A stretch of 64,000 bases of DNA. Source: Mytilus galloprovincialis (taxonomy: Eukaryota; Mollusca; Bivalvia; Mytilida; Mytilidae). A model generated the notes under the pieces. The model was not told where the DNA came from. It searched no databases and saw only the letters and a program-made list of their open reading frames with translations. Position 1 is the first letter of the stretch. Every line of letters starts with the position of its first letter. The stretch spans positions 997,001 through 1,061,000 of the forward strand of contig NC_134838.1 in NCBI RefSeq assembly GCF_965363235.1, given 5' to 3'. The position numbers were made by a program, and so were the translations under genes. Of the stretch, positions 15,201 through 24,921 are shown piece after piece.

Positions 15201-18200
15201 AGACTCATCTTCTAATTATCTAAGTAAAGAAATGAGGGTAGATGGGCATAAGAATATATCTGAAGCATAGTTACACCTACATCATTTCATTCTATATAAT
15301 CATTCATGGTGGTCACATAATGTTTTGATGGCCTATCTCATTTATATCTTTTCAAGATCAGAATGTTTAATTTTATAAAATGACTCTTTTTATGAAGAAT
15401 TTTGATTTTAAAGTTATTTTAATATCTTAATCCAATTTGAATGTAGAAATTTCTTATGTGTTAAATTAAAATTATTTCTATGAACCTACATGTACTTTTT
15501 GTTTGAAGAAAAAGTAGTTGACTATGTTATTCTCATCATTTGCTCATGAGAACCAAGTTGAATTACTAGTAAGTCTGTTTCCCATTTTTTTGTACAGAGA
15601 GGAAAGGGGCCAGATCATTTATGTAAATTAGTTTGTAAGTACAATGGAAGGATTGATTTTGTAGTGAAGCAATACATGCACAAATATTTTAGCAATGGTT
15701 CACTACCTTTTGGATTATTGATATTATTTTCTAAAATTATACCCAAGGAGGGTTACATGCAGTAATTTAGGGCTGCAATTTTTATATATTTTTTATATTT
15801 TACCAAATCAATTAAATAATTAAATATTCAAGCTATGAAGATAGGCACTCTTTCAAAGTAATATTACTTTCTGGTGGAGATATTATTTGTTTCAGTATTT
15901 TGTATTTAAAAATAATTCTGGAACAAGTAGTGTCTTTTTCTAGAGCAGAACATTTATGAAAGAGAAAAATGATAAACCGTAAAAATAATATTACATTTTA
16001 AAGAGTGCACAGGAGGAACTAAAGTCACACAGAAGTCAACTTTTTACCATAATATTGTTTCTGAAACTTCAAATAACAATTATTTGCATTGGTTTTATTC
16101 ATTTTTCACTTATACAAAGTCCTTTAACAGTTCATGACAATTTTAATTTTATTACCAACTCTACTTCGTAAATTATTTTGAAATTTAAGAATTGGACATT
16201 AAAACTCAAATTTAAAACTCTCCCATCAGACCAATTGTTTAATAATTCAAAACTTGACCAATTTAGTATAATGAAAGATAACAACCAGTTTGGATTACAC
16301 CAAAAAAGGTGTTTGTCCTGAATATGCATGTTCAGTGATCATTAACATTGAAAATGGTCAAGCAGCTCAGTACTTGAAAACATTTGTAAAAGTGTTATTT
16401 TAAGAACTATCTTTGGGTAAAAAAAATCCAGCTTATTTTGTTAAAAATGTTGTTGTTAATCCACAAGGTCTCAATAGGCAAAACATTTGATCCAAAAGGT
16501 CCTTATGGGCAATACAATAGATTCTACTCGCATGCTGGCATGGCTTCACATTTTTTTTTATTCAAGTAGAGATGAAGTCGAAAGAAAATGATTTCTAAAT
16601 TCACCTCACTTGATGGTGACAATTGTTGCACTGTAATGAGATTGCTGCAAAAGTGTTGGGAAATGTATTATTACTTAGAAGTGGATGTATCTTTATGAGA
16701 GTACATATCTTAAAGTGTACCATCTATCAGAAGAATGTATTAAATGATCTTATGCACTTTAGACATTGTTCATAATGGAATGTGAACTGATATAAATGAT
16801 TAATGCTGTTGTGGTGTCTAAAGTTTACGTGTCTTTAACTCATGTTTTGGTTTTGAAGCTTACCTTAACACTCCTCTTGATATTGTTTCTATTATTCAAA
16901 AAAAAAAAGTACACAATTTTTTAAGGCAAAAACTGGTAAAATTAATAAATAATTTATCAATTTTTGAAAAATGAATGTCACATTCTATATCTGCAAAATT
17001 ACAAGACCTACAAGATAAAAAAGAATGAAATTATTTTGTTGACACATTTTCAATTTTATTGTGTCTAAGCTTGAACTTAAATTTGCTACACATATGACTG
17101 AGAAATTGATAATTTAAAAAGGATTTGATTCAAATAAGGTAGAAAACTTTTAAATCATTTGAATTTAAGCTTCCATGATTTTAACATATTATCCAAATAT
17201 CAGAACTTATTACTACAAAAGATGCAGAACGCAAAGTTATAGTATTGTGAATGTTTTCTTTTAGATCTTGCATATTTCATTCAATCTTGTTTCATGTTTG
17301 GTTATTTCATTTGATAGACTTATTTTATTTGACTGTATTTTAGACTAGTATTAGAATTGTATAACATTAGTTAACAAGTATTAAACACATATATTCATTG
17401 TTAATAGTGCATGGTCTGTGTATTTACTGCATGTTATTTTATTAACAGACTTCAGCGTCATCGGACTTTTGTTCCTCGTTTAGTTGATTTACAGGTAATT
17501 ACAGACACTTTAAAGACAGGTTCTCCCATGTATTTACAGTTCATAGGGAAATCCAAATTTTACATAAATTTCAACAATCCCAATATCTTATTACATATAT
17601 ATAATAGTGATTTATCTTTGTCACTTCTTCCTATATACATTTCAAACAATTAGAACATTAGCCAATGCACAAGTCCTACCCTAGTCCTTTAATAGAACAA
17701 TATACATTCATTAGTTTTAAACATATTTATTTATAGTGGATTGGGAAACAAGTTTTGCAACTTATATTAATCCCTTTCCACTTTGCGGGTGCGAGTGCTG
17801 CCTTGTAGCGGCATTAGCCTGCTCTTTTTCGAAATCTACATTCATTATCATATCATTTATGGTGGTTTTCATGGTTAAAATATTTTTCAAATTTCTTTAT
17901 TAGAAAATGTTAGCATCCAAAATCTAAGGAATGTTTAAAACAGAGTTTGTCATCTTCTGAATGTTTAAAATGTTATGAACCAACCTGTTTTAAGTTCATC
18001 AAGCATGTAAACAATAGTCTAAGGAATTTGTATTAAAGAATGTCAATCATAATTTAAGGAATATTTTTACTTTGAGAACCATAATTTTCAGAACTTATGA
18101 AATATTTTTACCATCAACCCTAAAAAAATACCTGTACCAATAAAGTAAAACCCATTGACAACAAAAAAGCAAACAAGCAACACCACTCTTTGTATTTAAA

Positions 18201-18566
18201 TTCTTTTTCTCCAAAGATTTTTTACACTACAAAAATTTAAAGTAATTATTACACATTGATATGATAACTTTTTCTGTGAACCAAAATTATGAATACACAT
18301 ATTTATAAAGATTATAATTTAAGAAGTTGTTTCAATGTTTTTATTTATTGCAAAAAATGTTTCAGAATTGGTGTAGCAAATATAAAAAAAATAAATTTAA
18401 ACTTTGATTGTATCAATTGTATTCAGCGTTTACTGAAACCTGCATAAATAATTTGACATTCTTGCGCATTCTTCAAAAATCACAATAATTAATGTATGCA
18501 AAAGTTTCTGAATACATAACTGAACTAAATTCAGTTGAAGGAGCCTCTAGCTTTTGAAACTTTGTC

Positions 18567-18597
<31 letters not shown>

Positions 18598-19220
18598 CAA
18601 ACAAAAACATTGGATTTATGAAATGTCAACAATCTTCAAAAGACCACACAAATATTTACAATATAACTACAAGACAAACTGTTCTGTAAATTGGCCAACA
18701 TTGGCTTTTTTATTTTTATTAATTTGGAACATTGATATTCAATAAAAAGATTTGCTTTCTTATCAATTTAAATGAAATAGACAGCAATACAAACCAATGT
18801 AATGACTTGTCAATGTATTCTTTGGTTAACTTCCTTTAATAGAAGTGATGTCCCCTGTAGCAATACAAACCAATGTAATGTCTTGTCAATGAATTCTTTA
18901 GTTAACTTCCTTTAATAGAAGTGATGTCTTCTGTTGCTGCAATATTACACTTTTTCAGTGGAATAGTAGATTTGTATAGCTATGGTAGAATTGACATATT
19001 TTACATACATTTAAGTAGTTTGGGAAGTAGTTGACAGACTATTTTTTAAACACATTTTAAATATAGTTGTTTTATGGGTTCTTTATATTTGTTTTATATA
19101 TTTTTCAGAGGATATGAGAAGTATGTGGATCATTCGCCGTCACCTGTTCGTTACCATATTCTAGACATGAAAAGACATTTCTCTGCCCCAGGAAGAAGAC
19201 TTCAGGGAACTGTTACTTAA
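284..19220 (+). CDS. FAM194-domain protein, C3orf20/ERICH6-like (3' part, 14 exons)
   Basis: Exons by splice sites and open frame: 284-514, 956-1147, 1622-1733, 2223-2348, 3025-3129, 4869-4975, 6611-6828, 8585-8723, 9028-9300, 9726-9927, 11495-11637, 11981-12172, 14329-14382, 19109-19220. All have AG/GT borders and join in phase into 734 codons plus TAA. The first exon starts on the last base of a codon, so the true 5' end is outside the window. Exons 1-4 encode a FAM194-type domain: SYPSGKPAIMF, then ACFTPCGKGVCF, RWKWP and FRCYSQTSMAIVFNC. Exons 5-8 are basic, charged and rich in R/K/D, probably disordered. Exons 9-11 hold a second conserved-looking block (CRCSRHYIPQITDIEYDDF; FPYVNSAEDMLEEIY; MYMNGHLSFCDHIFNGYG). 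The family's biochemical role is unknown to me. The order of FAM194 domain and downstream block suggests C3orf20 rather than ERICH6; this is from memory. Introns are long and repeat-filled. Two more exons (13812, 17449) suggest alternative C-termini. Confidence 0.78.
603..712. repeat. 42-bp tandem repeat, about 2.6 copies
   Basis: The motif beginning GGTTACCAGTAAACTACGAA recurs at 603, 645 and 687 with a 42-bp period, lying in the first complete intron (515-955) of the FAM194 gene. Copies are nearly identical, so the expansion looks recent. The rest of that intron shows nothing recognisable. Confidence 0.85.
2585..2795 (+). repeat. Fragment of the abundant mussel-type dispersed repeat
   Basis: Contains CCCAAGTCAGGAGCCTGTA followed further on by a 'cattggaaatcatacca' end. 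The same block is found at 23060, 31385 and 49490 on this strand and inverted at 3433. It is diverged and sits in intron 4 of the FAM194 gene. In this window the best-preserved relative lies at the 3' end of a Penelope-like element (47393-49820). Confidence 0.7.
3433..3990 (-). repeat. Dispersed repeat, longest inverted copy
   Basis: Begins 'gatgtggtgtgagtgccaat', passes through 'acagccttcaacatggagcc' and 'tcctgacttaggacaggtgc'. It is the reverse complement of the repeat seen at 2585, 31385 and 49490, and it joins the 'ccaatgagacaact' end and the 'gacttaggacagg' part in one unit, showing that those separate fragments come from one family. It lies in intron 5 of the FAM194 gene. Further on (about 4305-4500) is an imperfect repeat of 'ccggtgaccc' blocks; nothing else recognised before exon 6. 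Confidence 0.7.
5059..5086 (+). repeat. Duplicate of exon-6 end plus its splice donor
   Basis: About 28 bp starting CAAGATTACAAAGAAAAGCA repeats the last 20-odd bases of exon 6 and the following GTAGGT donor (first copy around 4954-4981). The second copy lies about 105 bp downstream in the intron, so the intron carries a second near-identical donor context. Confidence 0.85.
8030..8260. repeat. Hairpin-rich dispersed repeat (MITE-like)
   Basis: Two nested inverted pairs are visible: 'atcatctcaatgattttctc' against 'gagaaaagcaatcaagttga' (stem around 8035-8095), and 'ttatcgctatttta' (from 8106) against 'taaaatagcgataa' (to about 8258). I recall similar sequence as a common mussel repeat. No clear target duplication found. 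It lies in intron 7 of the FAM194 gene, which otherwise shows nothing I recognise. Confidence 0.5.
10107..11339. mobile_element. Non-autonomous DNA transposon, CAG..CTG ends, 5-bp TSD
   Basis: Ends are inverted: CAGTGTTCCAGCTAGG at the left and CCTAGCTGGAACACTG at the right. They are flanked by the direct repeat ACTTA (10102-10106 and 11340-11344). Just inside both ends are short runs about 'cgcccttttc' or 'tgcccttttg', part of a subterminal repeat. No long ORF, so it is non-autonomous. The CAG..CTG ends suggest a hAT-type element; the 5-bp duplication is shorter than the classic 8 bp. It lies in intron 10 of the FAM194 gene. Confidence 0.85.
13812..13899 (+). CDS. Probable alternative terminal exon of the FAM194 gene
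   Basis: A good acceptor (pyrimidine-rich tract, then CACTTAG) precedes an open stretch that joins in phase with exon 12 (ends 12172) and gives 28 codons then TAA. The peptide includes VDLNGDGDIDEDVL, a calcium-loop-like sequence: D and N at positions 1, 3, 5, G at 6, I at 8. Position 12 is V rather than the E of a canonical EF-hand, so it resembles FG-GAP or dockerin-style loops as much. If used, it replaces the last two exons. It could also be a cryptic or unused exon; transcript data are not available here. Confidence 0.5.
17449..17494 (+). CDS. Possible optional exon of the FAM194 gene
   Basis: Acceptor AACAG and donor GTAATT bound a 46-nt open stretch that continues in phase from exon 13 (14382), encoding RLQRHRTFVPRLVDLQ. 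Including it shifts the frame of the final exon so the protein would end two residues later. Skipping it lets exon 13 join exon 14 and read to the TAA at 19218. So this exon, if real, gives a second C-terminus. A later donor at 17520 would give a third. Confidence 0.45.
17717..17840. repeat. Dispersed repeat, uninterrupted copy
   Basis: About 70 bp starting 'tttaaacatatttatttata' and ending 'ccactttgcgggtgc' matches the sequence at 50561-50630. There the copy is interrupted at CACTTT by a 2.9 kb element and resumes at 53502. This copy therefore shows the unoccupied target site. It lies in the last intron of the FAM194 gene. Confidence 0.8.
18783..18935. repeat. 76-bp direct duplication
   Basis: Two tandem copies of a unit starting 'agcaatacaaaccaatgtaa' at 18783 and 18859 with only a few differences. 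A run of about 27 A lies upstream near 18570. Both are in the last intron of the FAM194 gene; the remaining intron sequence shows nothing I recognise. Confidence 0.85.
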
Positions 19221-21270
19221 GTGAGATAATCCTCAATCTAGGAACCAAAACAGGGAAGATAACTCATGACAATATCATTGTTGGATGAAGTTTACATGGA
19301 GTGTTGTATGCCAGTGTCAAATTTGCAATTATATATTTATTTATAAAACTGTTGTAACAGATTTTGATGTACAAAAAATATAGTTAGATAGATTGTAAAT
19401 TACTGAATATACATTGTACGACATGTAGATTAATTTATTTTTGCACAAATGGCAAATTGATATGAATGTTTGACAGAAACATGTTATTATTGGTTATATT
19501 TTTGTATCATTGAATTTGTATGCTTCAAGCTCACTTTCATACAGCCTAAGTGCCCTTTCTATTACATATTTATTATATTCATATATTTTTTCATATTGAA
19601 TTTAAAATTTTAGAATAAAAAGTTCCTGCATAAATATTGAATTCCTGCAGTATCTTTTTTTTTTAAATAACTGTATTTGGTTTGATATTTTGGTTTGTAT
19701 TTGTGCCAAATTGTTTAATTATATGTTTGTGCCAATTTATGTCCTGTTTATTGTTACAATGTCGGATGACTTTTTGACCTTTTATGTATTTGTTTAAAAT
19801 TACAATAAGACAACAGAAAATTTACATATTTTTCTGAGTACCTGAAATATTCTAAAATATAATTAATTTTTTCCATTTTTTCATCATATATTCCACATAA
19901 TAGATTTGAAAAATAGTACCGGTTTCCATTTTCTATGATTATTTATTCATTTGTTTTTAAATGTATATTTGGCTTTCAGTATCAACACAACAGCAAATAG
20001 AAATTATAAGTACACTTTGCCACATAAACTTTGTTGAACTATTATGCTGTAGGAAGTAACTCACAACCAGACTGAGATTTGCTTGCATCAAATTTAAATA
20101 TTCTAGTTGGTTTTAATCAAATGTTACATAAAGTCTATATGCCAATACTTAATTTATTCAAGTCTAGTTAATTTCTGATAACAGTACTGAGGTAAAATTA
20201 AGTTCAAAAGGCAGGGTTGTTTCCATCTCAATTAAGTGGTTATTACTTCAAATTATTCAAAACCCCAGTGATTTGTAACAAGTAAAAATGTTTGCAGGGG
20301 GGCTGGTTGCCTGGTATGTGTATGATTGTGACATTTTCAAGTTTTTTTAATTTAAAAAAGAAAAAAGAAGTTTTTTCCTTTGTTCTTTCTTGGTGCTGTT
20401 TTAACTATTCAATATTATATCTTAACTGACTTAGAACACTGTTAAATCATCTTACTTGTTAATTGGTGGTGGTAGTTTTGAATGCACCATGTATATCTTC
20501 TTACATTTATCTGTTGTGCTATTTACCTGCTTAGTTTGTGATCAACTCCTATATTAGGGTTGTTAAACAGATGCTTTAATGTATAATGTTATTTTATAAT
20601 CTGAAAATTTCTTCCACACTATTTTGGAATAATAGTACATGCATAGTGTTTAGCATGATATGAGGCCTGTGGTTGTTGCACTTTCCAGAAAAAAAGATTG
20701 AAGTTTAGGGGAAAAAAACATGTTTATTTATCTAGAATTTGCACCAAAGGTTACTGTTAGCTACTCGAGACATGAATATTTTTGTGCAGTTTTGTTTAAA
20801 AAAATGTTTTTGTTGAAATTGAAATTATTTTTTCATGAGTAACTTGCCAATTATTCAAAGTTTTGTTTATGCTATTGTCTCTATATAACAAAATTGCTAT
20901 ATAATCTGGTGATAAAATATTAGAAATGCAATGTATTTCCACAAATTTAGAGACGTTTAACTACAAATTTAATCATTGATAATCTTAAAGTGCCTCAAAT
21001 GTATATTAACTCAACTTGCTCATCCCTTTCTATATGTTATTTCTAATTCAGGGCCGATCTAAGAGATAATTGTGAAATAATTGTCTTGAGTAAATTTTCC
21101 TGATTTTCCTTTTGAAAATCCTGGATCCCCTGCTGAAAATATGCTGATTTTATTACTGCTGATATTATATGTCTGTTTCTTAATTCTGTGATATTTATTA
21201 TGTACTGCTGATTATGTTATGTGCCTTTACAGATGATCTTTGTAGAATAAAAACATCAGTCTGTATACGA
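19221..21270 (+). other. 3' UTR and downstream of the FAM194 gene
   Basis: AT-rich, without long open frames. AATAAA signals lie near 19614 and at 21246, so a 3' UTR of about 0.4 kb or about 2 kb is possible. No repeat recognised until about 21430. Confidence 0.5.
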
Positions 21271-21429
21271 TTTTGTTTACTCTTGTTGTCACAGCGCAAT
21301 GCAATGTGGGGGGAAAAGATTTGTCTGGTTTTGTAAGCACTCTTGTTTTCATTATTCAGATTGTAGGATTCTTATGAAATTTATACGGTTATACCAAAGA
21401 TTTATATTTTCAATGTCTGAGGTAAGTTC

Positions 21430-22130
21430 TAAAATCGACCTGAATCAGTAATTTTTAACAAGAGTTATGTCCCTTGGAAATTTCAATTTTATAGGAAATA
21501 TCATTGTAAATGCTCTCAAGTGTACAATTCTTTCCAGATATTAAGAAATGACAATTTGGAAATTCAGTACACAAATGTACCGAAATAAATCATTTTAAAG
21601 AGTTATGTCCCCCAGAAATATAAACTATATAGAAAATTCCATCAAATTGACAACAATGTGTGAACAAAACAAACAAACATAATTTATAAAATGTCAAAAA
21701 TAGGGGTACAACAGTCAACAGTGTTATAATCTTAACCACTATAAAAAAAAATCACCAAAGAAAAACAAAATCGCATATAGACAAAGTACATAGGCAAAAA
21801 TGAAAGACAAGAACACAAAAATTTACCACAACATAACAACAAGTTGGAAGGACGTAGGAGTACCGAGCCACACCAAAAAGATATGTGGAATGCAAATCAT
21901 TTTGAACCTTACATTGTAAACACTCTCACATCAATGTTTCTTGTTTAACTTTTATGAAATTAAGATAAAATGCTTATATCAGAAACTTTTTTTTACAGGC
22001 ATGCTGCCCCTTGGAAATAAAAATTATATGGAAATTATATTGTTAGCATCCTCATGTCTACATTTCTTTTAAAACATCTTGTATAGATACAGAGATACAG
22101 ACCTCATCCATAAAAATTAACTGAAGACTG
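21430..22130. repeat. Degenerate repeats of a 'gagttatgtccc' unit
   Basis: The phrase 'gagttatgtccc' recurs at about 21463 and 21600, with a decayed form near 22003, each followed by 'agaaat' or 'ggaaat' and 'tatagaaa' type sequence. This fits an old satellite-like repeat. Between 21650 and 21900 lies an unrelated A-rich dispersed fragment. It is in the convergent intergenic region. Confidence 0.45.
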
Positions 22131-22439
22131 CTGAAGGGTCATAAACAAACTCAATAAACTAGATGAAAGTGGAGATCCATTTTAAAAGTTGTACTGCTAT
22201 ACCACTGTCAATTAGCAGAGGGTTTTAAAAGTGTTCACAACATATTTACCCATATCATATTTTTGATGTGCCAGCCCCAAGTAAAGAGCCTGTAATCCAG
22301 TAGAAATTGGTTACTGTTAGGCATTATTGTTTTTAGTTTGTATATCAGGTTGTTTGTTGTTAATTGAATGAATTAATGGTTTGTCATCCTGGAACTTCAT
22401 ACATTTACAGTATGGGTATTAATCATTGTTGCACGTTGT

Positions 22440-22830
22440 ACCTGCATGGCAATACATAGTCCTCTCCTGGTTAGAAAGTAGTTGTACTGGAACAAAATGC
22501 TAACTTGATCTATAATTTGTCATTATGTAAACTATATAACAAAGATTAAGTCAATATCTTCGAGCATGACAAAAAAAAGTTTGAAAGTGAATTTTATTGG
22601 TCCAAGGACCATAACGCTGTACAGAAATATCAGACTGGAACAAAATTGGAATTGATCTGTAACTTGTCATGATAAAACAATATATCAAATATCAAATCAA
22701 TATCTTCAAACAGGAATGAAAAAAGCATGGAAATGTGGTGATTTGCCAAACTAACATACTGACAGACAGAGTGAAAACCTTAAGTCCCTTTGACTTCATT
22801 GGTAGGCGACTAATAAATTACTATCCACCA
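22440..22830. repeat. Imperfect dimer repeat ('ccaaggaccataac' type)
   Basis: Two diverged units share 'cttgatctataatttgtcat' / 'ttgatctgtaacttgtcatg', then 'tcaatatcttc' and a 'catgacaaaaaaa' or 'ggaatgaaaaaag' stretch. It ends in 'tgacagacagag'. This resembles a dispersed repeat I know from bivalves. Confidence 0.5.
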
Positions 22831-23059
22831 GTCCCAATGAACTGGATGCAAGTAACTTTTAAGTCTTCAGCAATGAGCAGAAGTCTACATTGGCACATGT
22901 ATAGTCAACAGTTCTGTTTACATTAGCAAACATTCTTGACGTCTAGTCTGTTTGTTTTGCTTTTAATTGATCGGATGAGTTATGTCTTTTTGAACTGATT
23001 TATATGGTTTATTCTTATTGCCTTGTTACACCACTGTTCTAGGTTATGGAGAAGGTTGA

Positions 23060-23165
23060 GAGTTCAAACATGATTAACCCTGCCACATTCATCAGTGCCT
23101 GTCCCAAGTCAGGATCCTGTAGTTCAGTGGTTTTCGTTTGGTTCATGTCTGTCATATTTATTATT
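23060..23165 (+). repeat. Fragment of the abundant dispersed repeat
   Basis: Contains 'tgattaaccctgccacattc', 'cctgtcccaagtcaggatcc' and 'gtggttttcgtttg', matching the copies at 2585, 31385 and 49490. It abuts the LINE fragment at 23285 on its 3' side. Confidence 0.65.
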
Positions 23166-23284
23166 GGTAAATTGAGTTGTTACATATTTTTCATGCCAGG
23201 GCCTTTTATAGGCAACTGTACAGTTTGCATTTTTCTCATTGATGCAGATATAATTGCATACATCCACTTTAATTGGCGAAATAT

Positions 23285-24470
23285 GTAAAGGCCATAACAT
23301 GAGTTATCACTGTTATGCAGACAACACACAAGTTTATCTCGTGTTCAAGCCACTTGATAATTGGACGAACATATCAAAGTGACTTGAGGCTTGCGTAGCT
23401 GACATCAGCAAGTGGATGTGCTTGAACATGTTAAAATTAAACGAAGATAAAACGGAATTGATAGTATTTGCTCCAAAAAAACGAGTGAAGGACCTTTCAA
23501 ACTTGAATCTCAATTTTGGTGGAAACATTGTTAGTGATGCTGAATGCGTAAAAAACCTAGGCATTTATTTTGAGAAAACTTTGGCAATGGACAAACAAAT
23601 TAGTGCTGTTTAAAAATCATGTTTTAATCAGATTAGAAACATTGGACGAATTCGACCATATATTACCGAAGAAGCATGCAAAATGTAAGAATGCTCTCTT
23701 GTAACCTCTCGTTTAGATTATGGGAACGCATTACTTTATGGACTCCCAGCAACATCTATTCAAAGATTACAAAGAGTCCAAAACACAGCAGCCAGGGTCA
23801 TTACAGGGAAGAGGAAGTACGACCACACAACATCGATCCTCAAGTCTCTCCATTGGCTGCCCGTAACATATTGATGTCAGTATAAACTTCTTGTGTATGT
23901 GTTCAAAGCTTTGCACGAGGAGACACGGTCTACCTTCAAGAACTTGTTCAATTATATAAACCAATGCGAGCACTTAGATCTGAAAATTCCATGATTTTAA
24001 CAACGCCACGTGTAAGAACTAAAACATATGGGGAAAGAAGATTCGACAAAGCAGCAGCCGTTCTGTGGAATGTTTTACCAAGTGATCTACGGAACATCCA
24101 TTGTGTAAACGTCTTTAAGAAAAACCTGAAAACTCATTTATTCAGACATGCTTTTCATAGTTCTTAAAATATTTCTATATCATTGTAATTTTGTTTTGAA
24201 TTTTTAAGCAATTACTTTTTTTGAAGTTTTAACTTACTTTTATTGGTACGGATTCAATATCTCCTTATCATGCCCATTTTATATAAATCTTAATGTTTAT
24301 CAGTGCTATATTTTTAAAATCTGTTTGTTTTAGAATTTTTAACATGGGCTTTCATATTTTATTGTAAATACTTATATGTGAATTGATAAATGTTGTGAAG
24401 CGCTTTGGGTAAATTTAGTTTTATATAATGCGCTGTTATAAATACTGTATGATAATAATAATAATTATAT
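23285..24470 (+). mobile_element. 3' fragment of a non-LTR retrotransposon (CR1/L2-like)
   Basis: Starts in the catalytic block of a reverse transcriptase: CYADNTQVY, a decayed YADD. It continues through WMCLNMLKLNEDKTELIVF, NLGIYF, SRLDYGNALLYGLP, RLQRVQNTAARVI and the C-terminal DLRNIHCVNVFKKNLKTHLF, stop at about 24167. Several frame breaks and an in-frame stop show it is dead. The 3' end has the 'gcgctttgggtaaattt' tail and an ATA/ATT microsatellite near 24450, typical of CR1/L2-type LINEs. It is 5'-truncated, as usual for LINE copies, and lies between the two convergent host genes. Confidence 0.85.
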
Positions 24471-24921
24471 TTGAACTTTGATGGATAGTTGTCCCATTGG
24501 AAATCATAACATGACTCCTAATTTCATGCCTCTGACAGCAGAATTTTAACTTGGTACAAAATGTAACAAAAACAGGTGTAAGTTGGGGAGAAGAACTGTT
24601 TAACCTGTAAAAGCACACGTTTTTGGTTGGTTTATGTTTTGTTCAATCAGCAAATTCTGTGTATGCTTTATTGAATTATTTTTTTTATCTGTCTGTCTTT
24701 CTTGGACTTGACCTTGGTATCTTTTCCCTTTCTATAATATTAGACAAGAACCACAATAAGCCGTCATGAAAATAAAATCTGCTTTCCCCAACAACAAAAC
24801 CTTCATCAAAAAGACAGAACAAAAATTGTTTTTATCTTTTTTTTATTTTTATAATTTTTTTCTTCTTAAAATGACATCAATATGTAAATAAAACTCTTTA
24901 AGTGTTTATGATGTAATTCAA

